From Cyanobacteria bacterium REEB417 (GTDB lineage: Bacteria; Cyanobacteriota; Cyanobacteriia; PCC-6307; Cyanobiaceae): DNA of 64,000 nt. Where the stretch lies: positions 1-64,000 of the forward strand of contig JAGWVJ010000001.1 of NCBI GenBank assembly GCA_018970945.1, given 5' to 3'. The translations under genes and the position numbers were made by a program. Positions 36,838 to 45,945 of the stretch are shown one piece after another (the first letter of the stretch is position 1; every line of letters begins with the position of its first letter). The notes below the pieces were generated by a model, which had not been told where the DNA came from, made no database searches, and was given only the letters and a program-made list of their open reading frames with translations.

Positions 36838-39729
36838 TCAATCCAGATCGGCCAGCCGCTGACGGGCCAGCAGGGCCTGAGCCTCGGCCTCGGCCAGGTT
36901 GGCCCGGCACTCGGCCACCACCTCGGGCGGCGCCTTGTCGGCGAAGTTCGGGTTCGCCAGTCGGCCCGCCAGACCCTTGATCTCCTTGTCGGCCTTGGCA
37001 ATGTCCTTGTCGAGGCGGGCGCGCAGGGCGTCGAGATCCACCAGGCCCTCGATCGGCAACAGCACCTGCAGCTCGCCGCTGACCCCGGCCAGGGCGCGCT
37101 GCCTGCTGCCCTGCTGGGCGCTCAGCACGTCGACCCGTTCGGCGCGGGTGAGCGCGGTGATGTCGGCGGTGGCGGCCGTCAACAGCGCCGCCAGCGTGGG
37201 GCGCCCCGTGACGAACTGCACCGGTGCGCTCTGCGACGGCTTGAGACCGGCCACGGCCCGCAGGTTGCGCACCACCCGGATCGCTTCGATCAGCTCGGCA
37301 AACGACGACTCCAGCACGTCGTCGAGGGCTGCAACGTCGAGAACCGGCCAGCGCTGCAGGGATAGGAACGTCTCCACAGGCTGCCCCGTCAGGCCATGCC
37401 AGAGCTCTTCGCTCAGATGCGGCATCAGTGGATGCAGCATCAGCAGCAACTCCTGCAGGACTTTGGCCAGCACCTGCCGGGCGGTGCGTTGATCGACCAA
37501 GGCATCGGGGCTGGGGTTCTCACCGGGGTTCAGCCGCCGCTTGATCAGCTCGACATACCAGTCGCAGACCTCATTCCAGGCGAACTCATAGAGGCCTTTG
37601 GCGGCCTCACCCAGGCCATAGCTGGCGTAGCGCTCGGCGGTTTCGCGGTTGACCCTGGCCAAGCGTGACAGGATCCAACGGTCGGCCAGTTGCAGGTGCG
37701 CCGGCTCGGGCTGCCCCAGCGACGCCGGGGTTTCGCCACCCAGGTTCATCAAGGCGAATCGGGTGACGTTCCAGAGTTTGTTGGCGAAGTTGCGCGAGGC
37801 CTCAACGGTCGCTGAAGTGTCGCTCGTGCGGTCGTAATCGAGGCGGATATCCTGACCGGCGCCGGCCACCTCGCGCACCAGGGCGAACCGCAGCGCATCG
37901 GCGCCATAGCGCTCGATCAGCAGCAGCGGGTCGATGCCATTGCCCGCTGACTTGCTCATCTTGCGGTTGTTCTCATCGCGCACCAGGCCGTGGATGTAGA
38001 CGTCCCTGAAGGGGATCCACGCCGCCGGGTTGCCATCACGGCTGCCATCAGGGCTGCCATCGCCAGCCAGGCCATCGCCCATCAGAGCGCCGGCCATCAT
38101 CGTCATGCGGGCCACCCAGAAAAAGATGATGTCGAAGCCCGTCACCAGCACGCTGGTGGGGTACCAGCGCTCCAGATCGGCGGCATCGGCGTCGGGCCAG
38201 CCCAGGGTCGAAAACGGCCACAGCCCACTGGAGAACCAGGTGTCAAGGGCGTCAGGGTCCTGCTCAAGCACCAACGGGTGGGCGTGGGTGCCGCAACCAA
38301 ACTGCTGCTCAGCCTTGGCACGGGCCTCAAGCTCATCGCGGGCCACCACATAAGGCGTGCTGTCGGTGATCAGGCCGCCGGTCTCGCTCACCACGAACCA
38401 GGCCGGGATGCGGTGCCCCCACCACAGCTGGCGGCTGATGCACCAGTCGCGAATGTCGGTGAGCCAATCGCGGTAGACCTTGGCCCAGCGCTCGGGCACG
38501 AAGCGGGGATTGGCACCTGTCGCAGCGTCCAGCGCCTCGCGGCAGCGGGCCGCCAGCGGCTCGGTCTTCACAAACCACTGGGTCGAAAGCAGCGGTTCCA
38601 CCGGCACCTTGCCCCGGTCAGAAAAGGGCACGCTGTGGCGGTAGGGCTCGACCTTGACCAGGTAGCCCTCGGCTTCCATGGCGGCCACCACGGCCTGGCG
38701 GGCATCAAAGCGATCGAGGCCGGCGAAGCGACCGGCGGCTTCGTTCATCGTGCCGTCCTTGGCCATCACCGTGATCAACGGCAGGTCGTGGCGCTGGCCG
38801 ATCGCAAAGTCGTTCGGGTCATGGGCGGGGGTGACCTTGACGCAGCCTGTGCCGAACTCGGCATCGACATGGTCATCGGCCACGATCGGGATCTGGCGCC
38901 CCACCAGCGGCAGGGTCAGGGTCTGGCCCACCAGGTGGGCATAGCGCGGGTCCCTGGGGTTGACCGCCACCGCCGTGTCGCCCAGCAGGGTCTCGGGCCG
39001 GGTGGTGGCCACCTCCAGGTGGGTGCGGCCACTGGATGCTGCAGCCGCGGAGCCGCCGCTCAGTGGATAGCGAAAGTGCCAGAGGTGGCCGTCCACCTCC
39101 TTCATCTCGACCTCCAGGTCACTGACCGCCGAGCCCGAGGCGGGGCACCAGTTGACCAGGTATTCACCGCGGTAGATGAGTCCCTGCTCATGCAGGCGGT
39201 TGAAGGCCTCGACCACCGCGGCGCTGCAGCCGGCGTCGAGGGTGAAGCGTTCGCGCTGCCAATCGACCGAGTAGCCAAGGCGCCGCAGCTGGCCGACGAT
39301 CGTGCCGCCGCTTTCGGCCTTCCAGGCCCAGGCTTTCTCGAGGAAAGCCTCGCGGCCCAGGTCCTCCTTGCGTTGCCCCGCGGCCTTGAGCTGCTTCTCG
39401 AGAATGGTCTGCACCGCGATCGAGGCGTGGTCGGTGCCAGGCAGACACAGCACGTTGTTGCCGGCCAGCCGCCGGTAGCGCACGATCGTGTCGATCAGGG
39501 CCGTGTTGAAGGCGTGGCCCATGTGCAGGCTGCCGGTCACGTTCGGCGGCGGAATCACCACCGCAAACGGTTCGCCGGGGGCGGCCGGGTCGGGGTGAAA
39601 GGCTCCGCATGTTTCCCAGGCCTGCTGCCAGCGGCTCTCGGTGCCCGCCGGGTCGTAGGTCTTTGCCAGGGCGGCTTCGCGGGCAGACACAGCCTCGGTC
39701 ACGGCAGCAGTCACGGGCAATCGGACCAT
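36838..39729 (-). CDS. valS: Valyl-tRNA synthetase
   Basis: 963 residues. Class I synthetase charging tRNA-Val. HIGH-type motif [10 protein letters not shown] and KMSKS (RKMSKSAGN) are intact, with the CP1 editing domain between them ([19 protein letters not shown]) and a C-terminal coiled coil (~880-963). A Gly/Asp-rich insert ([17 protein letters not shown]) before the '[11 protein letters not shown]' segment is unusual and may be a surface loop. ATG 39729; a later ATG is not obvious. The window also holds the tRNA-Val(UAC) gene. Confidence 0.96.
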   Translation of the reverse strand: MVRLPVTAAVTEAVSAREAALAKTYDPAGTESRWQQAWETCGAFHPDPAAPGEPFAVVIPPPNVTGSLHMGHAFNTALIDTIVRYRRLAGNNVLCLPGTDHASIAVQTILEKQLKAAGQRKEDLGREAFLEKAWAWKAESGGTIVGQLRRLGYSVDWQRERFTLDAGCSAAVVEAFNRLHEQGLIYRGEYLVNWCPASGSAVSDLEVEMKEVDGHLWHFRYPLSGGSAAAASSGRTHLEVATTRPETLLGDTAVAVNPRDPRYAHLVGQTLTLPLVGRQIPIVADDHVDAEFGTGCVKVTPAHDPNDFAIGQRHDLPLITVMAKDGTMNEAAGRFAGLDRFDARQAVVAAMEAEGYLVKVEPYRHSVPFSDRGKVPVEPLLSTQWFVKTEPLAARCREALDAATGANPRFVPERWAKVYRDWLTDIRDWCISRQLWWGHRIPAWFVVSETGGLITDSTPYVVARDELEARAKAEQQFGCGTHAHPLVLEQDPDALDTWFSSGLWPFSTLGWPDADAADLERWYPTSVLVTGFDIIFFWVARMTMMAGALMGDGLAGDGSPDGSRDGNPAAWIPFRDVYIHGLVRDENNRKMSKSAGNGIDPLLLIERYGADALRFALVREVAGAGQDIRLDYDRTSDTSATVEASRNFANKLWNVTRFALMNLGGETPASLGQPEPAHLQLADRWILSRLARVNRETAERYASYGLGEAAKGLYEFAWNEVCDWYVELIKRRLNPGENPSPDALVDQRTARQVLAKVLQELLLMLHPLMPHLSEELWHGLTGQPVETFLSLQRWPVLDVAALDDVLESSFAELIEAIRVVRNLRAVAGLKPSQSAPVQFVTGRPTLAALLTAATADITALTRAERVDVLSAQQGSRQRALAGVSGELQVLLPIEGLVDLDALRARLDKDIAKADKEIKGLAGRLANPNFADKAPPEVVAECRANLAEAEAQALLARQRLADLD

Positions 39730-39795
39730 GGTCGCAAAACGGCGCAGGGTTGCAGGGATGGCGGCGGCGTGGCTAAGGCGAGACCATCACGCCGT

Positions 39796-39805
39796 CCCCC
39801 CCCCC
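39796..39805 (+). repeat. Ten-cytosine homopolymer tract before the 39819 gene
   Basis: An uninterrupted run of ten C lies 13 bases upstream of the TTG start and 3 bases before the likely ribosome-binding site GAGG (39809-39812). Such tracts slip during replication and can change promoter or leader spacing. Confidence 0.85.
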
Positions 39806-39818
39806 GACGAGGCACCCT

Positions 39819-40532
39819 TTGCGAATCGACCGCCATCAGCTCCAGACGATCCGCAACCGGCACCTCGGATACCGCATCACGCTCATCTATGAGCTGCTGC
39901 TGCTGCTGTTGGCGCCATTGGCGCAGCTGTTCAGTCCGCTGCTGTCGGTGCTGCTGATTGGCCTGGCCATGGTGCTGATGGGGTTCATGAACCGGTTCAG
40001 TCGCACGCCGCGATCGATGCCGGTGATCCCGCTCCTTGGCTGCACGGCCATTGGTCTGGAACTGATCTGGGGGACTGCACTAACCTGCAATCCGTCCGTG
40101 GGACGGATGATCACACTGCCCCATGTGGTGATCTGGCTGTTGTTCCTGCTGCTGGTTGTGATTCGCGGGGTGCGGACTCTGATCCGCGAGCCCTTCATCA
40201 CGATGTCGGTTCTGCAAGGGGCCACCGCTGGTTATCTGACCCTGGGCATCACCGGTGGGGTGATGCTCACCGCCCTATGGGTGCTGCAACCGTCAGCGTT
40301 TGTGGCGTCGGCCCTGCCACCGCACATCAGCAGCGGCAGTCCGAGTGGATCGGTGGCCGCCGCGATGCTGGCGGCATCATTCGGGCTGCTGACCACCATT
40401 GGCACAGACGTGCTGACCTCCAGCAACGTGACCGGCAAGCTTTTGGCGGCCCTGATCACCATTGCAGGCCAGCTTTACATCGCCATCCTGATTGGCCTAA
40501 TTCTGGGACGCGTCCACAGACGCCTTGTCTGA
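39819..40532 (+). CDS. Membrane protein resembling a two-helix potassium channel without the selectivity filter
   Basis: 237 residues, six or seven hydrophobic helices. The C-terminal ~60 residues resemble an ion-channel pore module: ASFGLLTTIGTDVL takes the place of the filter, and KLLAALITIAGQLYIAILIG matches the inner helix of Ion_trans_2 channels. The canonical TVGYGD is absent, so it may be non-selective or a non-channel relative. Start is the rare TTG at 39819: GAGG is 6 bases upstream and no ATG or GTG lies earlier in frame. Role unknown. Confidence 0.65.
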   Translation: MRIDRHQLQTIRNRHLGYRITLIYELLLLLLAPLAQLFSPLLSVLLIGLAMVLMGFMNRFSRTPRSMPVIPLLGCTAIGLELIWGTALTCNPSVGRMITLPHVVIWLLFLLLVVIRGVRTLIREPFITMSVLQGATAGYLTLGITGGVMLTALWVLQPSAFVASALPPHISSGSPSGSVAAAMLAASFGLLTTIGTDVLTSSNVTGKLLAALITIAGQLYIAILIGLILGRVHRRLV

Positions 40533-40551
40533 CCGGTATCAACGGCCACGA

Positions 40552-41007
40552 TCAGGCGCGGCGCAGGCCAGCCAGATAGCGGCTGTGAACCGCCCTTGAC
40601 CAGTAGATGGCCAAGGGAATCAAGACAACTTCGTTGAGTACCAAGGACCGCACCGAGCCAGCCAGTTGTGCGCCACCGACGCCAGCGAGGGTCAACCCAC
40701 CCAGGCCACCTCTGACAACAGCGACCCAGAGCAGGACACGCAACCAGGTCAAAGCCGGCAACGATCTGCGTCGGGCTACGACAACCATGGCCATGGCTGT
40801 GGCAACAGCGATGCCCAGCCCCGCAGCTGTCAACCAGAGCGACAGCTGCGAACCCTTTATCAGCTCAGAGTTCAGATCCGATCCGAGCACAGCCAGGGCG
40901 AAGGCCTGATGCACAAAGACAATTCGGGTCAAAACGTTGAAACCCCGAGGCTTTGACAGATGCTGTTCACCGTTCTCGGTCAAGGCGGCGCAACGTGGAT
41001 GTGCCAC
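40552..41007 (-). CDS. Small four-helix membrane protein
   Basis: 151 residues from GTG 41007, or 126 from TTG 40932, which would remove the non-membrane N-terminus. Four predicted membrane segments: around RIVFVHQAFALAVLGS, SLWLTAAGLGIAVATAMAMV, WLRVLLWVAVVRGGLGGL and LNEVVLIPLAIYW. No family recognised. It converges with the channel-like gene and abuts a decayed oxygenase-like frame upstream. Confidence 0.55.
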   Translation of the reverse strand: MAHPRCAALTENGEQHLSKPRGFNVLTRIVFVHQAFALAVLGSDLNSELIKGSQLSLWLTAAGLGIAVATAMAMVVVARRRSLPALTWLRVLLWVAVVRGGLGGLTLAGVGGAQLAGSVRSLVLNEVVLIPLAIYWSRAVHSRYLAGLRRA

Positions 41008-41237
41008 GGTAGGCCTGAATCTCGACAGGTCACCGGCATTGATCCAGCCGGTGGCAATCGGCCGCGGTCGGCTTCTTCATGGTGATCCTGCCAGTGAAAC
41101 TCGGTGCCGCCATCGGGAAGAGAATTGCAATACAGGATCCAGGCCACCACGCGGGCCTGGGGTTCTGTGGCCTCGGCGCTGAGGGTCCAATCACAGTGAG
41201 ACTGACAAAAAACCCTCCCCTGGGGGCCAAATGCCAT
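40980..41237 (-). pseudogene. Decayed 2OG-Fe(II) oxygenase-like fragment
   Basis: The minus strand reads ARVVAWILYCNSLPDGGTEF and then HWQDHHEEADRGRL, resembling the core of prolyl-hydroxylase-type 2-oxoglutarate oxygenases (RVLAWILYLNDLPDGGETEF-like). After this, similarity breaks up, and the N-terminal half and the final 'HxxHRG' ligand region are missing or frameshifted. So I call it a relic. It occupies the 239 bases between the genes at 40552 and 41247. Evidence is weak. Confidence 0.35.
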
Positions 41238-41246
41238 AGCGGGCGA

Positions 41247-41714
41247 TCAATTGCAGGGTGCGCCCCGGCTCCAGGGAATGGCAACCGCGTCCTCGAGCCG
41301 CCGCCAGCAGCCCGGATCAGCCGGCACCAGAGCATCCAGCTGCACCTGCTGCATGGCCTGGCTGATCCGCTCGCTGTTGAGCACCGCGTCAGCAGGACCC
41401 AGGGGCAGCACGAGCACCCGGGGCTCGGCCGGATCGGCCAGCAGCCGCAGCTCGAGATGCTCGAGCTCCCGCTCGAAGAACAGACGCCGCAGCCGACCGC
41501 TCTGCACGCTGCCGAGGGCCTCGGCAAAGGTCCTGAGGCTGGATTCGTCGCCGCTGCAGCCGCAGTTGAGGGCCAGCCAGATCAGCAGCTTGGCCCAGCT
41601 TTCGGCGCTCCAGAGCGGTTGAAAACTCTGACGGTGGGACCGCACCAGTTCGGCCAGGGCAAAGTCCACCAGCGTGGCCTGCAAGGACAGGGCGTCCGGG
41701 TTTGATGGGGGCAT
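41247..41714 (-). CDS. Conserved hypothetical protein
   Basis: 155 residues from ATG 41714 (open to 41819). Soluble, helical: LVDFALAELVRSHRQSFQPL, SWAKLLIWLALNCGCSGD, RLRRLFFERELEHLELRL. The C-terminal part alternates strands and helices (EPRVLVLPLGPADAVL). Looks like a conserved cyanobacterial protein of unknown role. Divergent from the 41770 gene with a 55-base spacer. Confidence 0.6.
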   Translation of the reverse strand: MPPSNPDALSLQATLVDFALAELVRSHRQSFQPLWSAESWAKLLIWLALNCGCSGDESSLRTFAEALGSVQSGRLRRLFFERELEHLELRLLADPAEPRVLVLPLGPADAVLNSERISQAMQQVQLDALVPADPGCWRRLEDAVAIPWSRGAPCN

Positions 41715-41769
41715 GCTCCCATCTTCCCCACCGGCCGGCAGACTGCGAGGAGATGCGCCTGCCGCTGCC

Positions 41770-42024
41770 ATGGCCCTGGACCTCAACGACCCGGATCTGG
41801 AATTCGCCGATCTGGTCACCGCTTACCAGAGCTGGGTGATGGCGGTGATCAATGACGAAAAACTCGGTGGTGAAGCGATGCTCACCGACGACATCGTCGA
41901 TGATGCCCTCAATGCCATGCGCTTTCTGCCTGATGTGGTGACCAGTGCGATTGAAACCACCCTGGCGCGGGTCTACGACGTCGATGCCGATGAACTGGCC
42001 ACGCTTCTGTATCCCGAAAACTGA
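41770..42024 (+). CDS. Small acidic conserved-looking protein
   Basis: 84 residues from ATG 41770. Very acidic and helical: MALDLNDPDLEFADLVTAYQ, then VINDEKLGGEAMLTDDIVDD, ending YDVDADELATLLYPEN. No membrane segment or metal motif that I can name, though the acidic loops could bind cations. Its 3' end overlaps the proposed start of the lipoprotein gene by 35 bases. Function unknown. Confidence 0.65.
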   Translation: MALDLNDPDLEFADLVTAYQSWVMAVINDEKLGGEAMLTDDIVDDALNAMRFLPDVVTSAIETTLARVYDVDADELATLLYPEN

Positions 42025-43270
42025 GGTCCTTGCTGCCACGTTGCTGCTGGTGTTGAGCGGCTGCCAGCCTCGACAGTCCGTCAACCATGGTCGCGCCAAC
42101 GTGCAGGAGGGCGAGAACGCTGTCCTCTACGTTTACGTCGGGGTTGAGGACGATAGCTATGACCTCAATGGTTATCGCCGCAATTTCAACCTGACTTTCA
42201 AGGCGATTGAGCAGCAGTTTCGCCAGGTCAATCCCCGCACCCACTTTGTGGTGCAGTTGTACCGCGAAAGCGCCCTGCTCACCGAGCTGTCACAGCGCAA
42301 TGCCAGCGGCCTGGGCCCCGACCTGCTGCTGATCTCCAATCACACGGCCTTGAAGTTGGCTCAGGCAGGGTTGACCCGTTCGCCCCACCTGACGCCCGAA
42401 CTGCGGCGCGTGATTGATCCAGCCACCCTCCGACGGGCCAGACTGCACAATCAGAACCGCCTGGCCAGCCTTCCGGTGGCCCAAAAGGCTCAGCTGGCCT
42501 GCTTCAACAGAACCCGCCTGCAGCGGGTGCCAACGACGGTGCAGGAGCTGCTGACGATCAGCGCCAGCGGCGACAGCGTGGGCATGGAGGTCTTTCCTCC
42601 GGGCATTTTCTGGAGTGCGGGCGCCCTGGGTGCCATCGACGCCTTGCAGCAGGCCCTAGCAGGACGCCCCCTGAACCCTGAGCAGCAACAGGCCCTGGTG
42701 CGCTGGACCCGTTGGCTGCAGGATGCCAACATCCAACAGAAAGTGACCTTCTACAACAGTCAGAACGGCCTCCTCGAAGGCCTGTCGAATGGGTCGCTCG
42801 ACTGGATCAGCTGCCACAGCACCGATCTGCTGAGGCTGCAACAGAAACTTGGATCCAAACTGGGGGTCGCTCCCCTGCCCGACGGGCCCGACGGCCAGGC
42901 CAGCCCGATCAGCGAACTGACGGTGCTGGCCCTGGGGGTCAATTCGAGCCCCGGCCAGCGCAAGGCCGCAGAAGCCTTCGCTCACTTTGTCTTGAACCCC
43001 CTGGTGCAGCGAAGCATCACGGTCAGCCTCAAAGAGGTGCTCCCGGTCAATCGCTTTGTCAACGTGCCTGCCGAAAGCTCCATGGTGCTCCAAGCCATGC
43101 TGCGGGCCCAGCAGCAATCGAGCCAGAGCGAAACCATCGCTTCGCTGATTCGCCTCAACGACCAACGAATGCTCAAGGCCCAGGGACTGATCACCCGGTT
43201 GGTGTTCGGTGAAAGCACCCCGGAGGCCACGGCTCAGGACCTGATCCGCACCCTTCAGACGCAGCCATGA
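41990..43270 (+). CDS. Extracellular solute-binding lipoprotein (ABC-type, family 1-like)
   Basis: 426 residues from ATG 41990. The N-terminus has basic residues, a hydrophobic stretch (VLAATLLLVLSGC) and the lipobox LSGC at residues ~23-26, so it is a lipoprotein. The rest matches sugar/peptide-type periplasmic binding proteins: GPDLLLISNHTALKLAQAGL, WSAGALGAIDALQQAL, LDWISCHSTD, SELTVLALGVNS. No ABC permease or ATPase is adjacent; the next gene, overlapping by four bases, encodes an MscS-type channel. The ligand is unknown. Confidence 0.8.
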   Translation: MNWPRFCIPKTEVLAATLLLVLSGCQPRQSVNHGRANVQEGENAVLYVYVGVEDDSYDLNGYRRNFNLTFKAIEQQFRQVNPRTHFVVQLYRESALLTELSQRNASGLGPDLLLISNHTALKLAQAGLTRSPHLTPELRRVIDPATLRRARLHNQNRLASLPVAQKAQLACFNRTRLQRVPTTVQELLTISASGDSVGMEVFPPGIFWSAGALGAIDALQQALAGRPLNPEQQQALVRWTRWLQDANIQQKVTFYNSQNGLLEGLSNGSLDWISCHSTDLLRLQQKLGSKLGVAPLPDGPDGQASPISELTVLALGVNSSPGQRKAAEAFAHFVLNPLVQRSITVSLKEVLPVNRFVNVPAESSMVLQAMLRAQQQSSQSETIASLIRLNDQRMLKAQGLITRLVFGESTPEATAQDLIRTLQTQP

Positions 43271-44562
43271 ACGCCTGGAGCATCGAACTGATGGGCTGGC
43301 TGGGCTATCTGCAGCGTCCGGCCGTGGTGCTGCAGCTGCTGGGTGTGATCGCGGCGTTACTGGCCAGCGAGCTGCTGCAACGCCATGGGCTGGGCGGCTG
43401 CTCACCGCGGCTGCGGACCCTGGTAAAGCTGTGGTTGTCACCACTGTTGATGGCGCTGTGGGCAGGCCTGCTCACCGCCACCGGCCAGTTGCATGGGCTG
43501 GTGCTGTTCCTGCTGTGGTGGCGCTGCGGCTGGTCGGTGTTGGTTCTGCTCCACCCGTTACTGGGACGGGTGCTGGATCCGGAGCAGCGCTACGACCTGG
43601 AAACCCGGCTGCTTCGCCCGGTGTTTCTGGTTACCGGTGCCATTGCCCTGATCAATCAGCTGGACACATTCGACGACGTGGCGTCCATCCCCGTCGGCGA
43701 GGCGTTCGACATCGAGATCACGCTGGGCAAGCTGTTCATCAGCCTCGCGATCTCCTATCTGGTGATCGTCGGCAGCGGGCTGCCGGCCGGGCTGCTGGCC
43801 CGTGGCATGCAACAGCTCCTGGGCATCAGTGACAGCAGCCGCAAGGCGATGGAACTGATCCTGCGTTATGTCGTGGTCGGCCTGGGGGTCCTGACGGTGA
43901 CGATGCAAATCGGCGTCAATCCGACCGCGGTGATCGCCATCGCCGGCGGCCTGTCGGTGGGCCTCGGCTTTGGCATCAAAGAGATCTTCTCCAACTTCAT
44001 CAGCGGCCTGTGGCTGCTGTTCGAGGGGTCGGTGCGGCCGGGCGAGGTGCTGATGATCGACGGCGACCCCTGCGAAGTGCGGCGGCTGGGGCTGCGGGCG
44101 ACGGTGCTGTGGCGTGACCGCGACAACGCCGAGCTGTTGATTCCCAACCAGTCCTTCTTCACCCAGGATGCGACGACCTACACCGGCAGCGACCGGCTGC
44201 GCCGCAGCCAGGTGACCATCGCCGCGGCGCTGCAACACGATCCGGCCACGGTGATCGAGCTGCTGGAGCAGACCGCGGCGGCCGTACCGGGGGTTCTGGC
44301 AACGCCACCCCCCAAGGCGCTGTTGATCTCGTACGGCGACTGGGCCGTCAATTACGCCCTGCGCTTCTGGATCTCCAATCCGATGAACAACATCAGCAGC
44401 TGCAGCGCGGTCAACCAGGCGATCTGGACCGCGTTCAAAACCCATGGGATCGAGATCCCCTACCCCCAGCAGGTGGCCTACCTGGCTCGCAGCAGTGCTG
44501 CTGCAGCGACCGACAGTGAGCCGAGACGCTTCGGCGATGGAGAGACCGACCAGCCGAACTGA
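43267..44562 (+). CDS. MscS-family mechanosensitive channel
   Basis: 431 residues. Four or five N-terminal helices precede the conserved pore helix and beta domain: IAIAGGLSVGLGFGIKEIFS, NFISGLWLLFEGSVRPGE, then the C-terminal alpha-beta domain. MscS channels open under hypo-osmotic stress. ATG 43267 overlaps the stop of the binding-protein gene (ATGA), so the two are translationally coupled, an unusual pairing. The 3' end overlaps the next gene by 26 bases. Confidence 0.88.
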   Translation: MNAWSIELMGWLGYLQRPAVVLQLLGVIAALLASELLQRHGLGGCSPRLRTLVKLWLSPLLMALWAGLLTATGQLHGLVLFLLWWRCGWSVLVLLHPLLGRVLDPEQRYDLETRLLRPVFLVTGAIALINQLDTFDDVASIPVGEAFDIEITLGKLFISLAISYLVIVGSGLPAGLLARGMQQLLGISDSSRKAMELILRYVVVGLGVLTVTMQIGVNPTAVIAIAGGLSVGLGFGIKEIFSNFISGLWLLFEGSVRPGEVLMIDGDPCEVRRLGLRATVLWRDRDNAELLIPNQSFFTQDATTYTGSDRLRRSQVTIAAALQHDPATVIELLEQTAAAVPGVLATPPPKALLISYGDWAVNYALRFWISNPMNNISSCSAVNQAIWTAFKTHGIEIPYPQQVAYLARSSAAAATDSEPRRFGDGETDQPN

Positions 44563-45748
44563 TCGCCAGGTCGACCTGGCGATTGTGGGCGCGGGTGTGG
44601 CCGCCTGCAGCCTGGTGGCGGCCCTGCGACAGCGGTGCTGGGCAGGCTCGATCGTGCTGCTTGAAAGCGGCCGCGGCCCCGGGGGCAGGGCCGCCACCCG
44701 CCGCTCGCGCCACGATCCCGGCATGGCCATCAACCATGGGGCGCCACTGTTCAACACCCTGGCGCCTGAACTGCCCCCGTTGCTGAGCGCGCTGGCCCAG
44801 GAGGGCTGGATCGGCCCCTTCGACGGAGCGATCCTCAGCCTCAACGGTCAGGGCCGGATCGGCCCAGCGCTCCACGACGGGTTCTCCGACGGTGCCCTGT
44901 GGCAGGGGAATGGCGGCATGGATCAGCTGGCCACAGGGTTGCTGGCGCTGGCGGGCCGGCAGTCCGGCCCCACACTGCTGCGCGGTGGCACCTTGGTACG
45001 CGATCTGATCCCGATCGCAGCCGATGGGTTGGCGGGATGGCAGCTGCAGGCGCCCGATGGCACTGCGCTGGCACGGTGCCGCTGGCTGGTGCTCAGCGGC
45101 ACGCTGCTGGCCCACCCGCGTTGCCGATCGATGCTGGGCTGGGACGCGGTACCGCTGCAACAGGCCGCCGCCCGCCTGGGCGATCGCCAACTGGATCAGG
45201 CTGTCACCGCACTCGCCGCCGTGCAGACAGGCGCCAGCAGCAACCTGCTGCTCAACCTGCCCCCCGAACTGAGCCCCATCTGGCAACGGCAGCTCTGGCG
45301 GCTGCTCCAGTTCACCCCTGAGGCCCAGCAGCGATGGGGCCTGCGGCGGGTGTCGCTGCAACCGCAGGCCGAGGAGCGCTGGGCCGTGGTGGCCGAATCC
45401 TCGACCGCCTTTGCCGAATGCCACCGCCATGTCCATGGCTCGCGCTCATCGGTCGCGCAGCTGCTGGGGGCACCGGCTGATCCCAAGGGCGAAGGCGCCG
45501 TCCTCCATGCCCTGGAGCAGGCCCTGCAGAACGCCCTGGGCCTGCCGACCGCAGGGGCCGAACGGCAACTGATGCGCTGGGGAGCCGCCTTTCCCCAGCC
45601 GCCCGGCCTGCCGGCGGCGCTGCAGCTCTGCCCCAGCAGTCGCATCGGTTTCTGTGGCGACGTCATGGCTTCAGCCGGATTCGGCCGCATCGAAGGGGCC
45701 GTCACCAGCGCCAGTGCTCTGGCCGAACAGCTGCTGCCGCTGCTTTGA
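44537..45748 (+). CDS. Renalase-like FAD-dependent amine oxidase/oxidoreductase
   Basis: 403 residues from ATG 44537 (open to 44444). Rossmann dinucleotide motif DLAIVGAGVAACSLVAAL with ESGRGPGGRAATRR immediately after, the pattern of renalase-type FAD proteins; C-terminal GFCGDVMASAGFGRIEGAV closes the FAD domain. Bacterial renalases oxidise dihydro-NAD(P) isomers; this protein's substrate is unknown. Its stop lies 2 bases before a 46-base direct repeat of the tRNA-Val 3' end. Confidence 0.75.
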   Translation: MERPTSRTDRQVDLAIVGAGVAACSLVAALRQRCWAGSIVLLESGRGPGGRAATRRSRHDPGMAINHGAPLFNTLAPELPPLLSALAQEGWIGPFDGAILSLNGQGRIGPALHDGFSDGALWQGNGGMDQLATGLLALAGRQSGPTLLRGGTLVRDLIPIAADGLAGWQLQAPDGTALARCRWLVLSGTLLAHPRCRSMLGWDAVPLQQAAARLGDRQLDQAVTALAAVQTGASSNLLLNLPPELSPIWQRQLWRLLQFTPEAQQRWGLRRVSLQPQAEERWAVVAESSTAFAECHRHVHGSRSSVAQLLGAPADPKGEGAVLHALEQALQNALGLPTAGAERQLMRWGAAFPQPPGLPAALQLCPSSRIGFCGDVMASAGFGRIEGAVTSASALAEQLLPLL

Positions 45749-45750
45749 AG

Positions 45751-45796
45751 TGCCCGGTGCCGGGTTCGAACCAGCGACATCCTGCTTGTAAGGCAG
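45751..45796 (-). repeat. Duplicate of the tRNA-Val 3' end (attachment-site remnant)
   Basis: 46 bases identical to 46928-46973, covering the anticodon arm, variable loop, T-arm and acceptor 3' strand of tRNA-Val read on the minus strand. The 5' half of the tRNA is absent here, so it is not a gene. The identity ends sharply at 45796/45797. Confidence 0.9.
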
Positions 45797-45815
45797 ACAG
45801 CCAGCCCTCGCCATA

Positions 45816-45881
45816 ACAGGGGTTTGGGCTGATTTTCCGCCTAGCGTGCGCAGATCTATGCGCACAGAGGGGGTGGCGAGG
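45816..45881. repeat. Nested inverted repeats beside the attachment site
   Basis: An outer inverted repeat CCTCGCC (in 45816-45823) and GGCGAGG (in 45874-45881) surrounds a perfect 7-bp stem GTGCGCA/TGCGCAC with loop GATCTA (45846-45865). It lies between the tRNA duplicate and the hepT stop. No T-run follows on either strand, so it is not a typical terminator; it could be an integrase arm site or the original end of the element. Confidence 0.45.
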
Positions 45882-45945
45882 GTCGATCCGTGCCCAGGGA
45901 GCGATGTACCCCCTGGGGTCTACGGCTTCAGACCAGGCACCCCAA

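Noticed and set aside
37990-39957. 655-codon plus-strand frame opposite valS
   Set aside because: Antisense shadow of ValS; no start context or motifs.
45751-45822. A second tRNA-Val gene
   Set aside because: Only the 3' 46 bases are present; the acceptor 5' strand and D-arm are missing.
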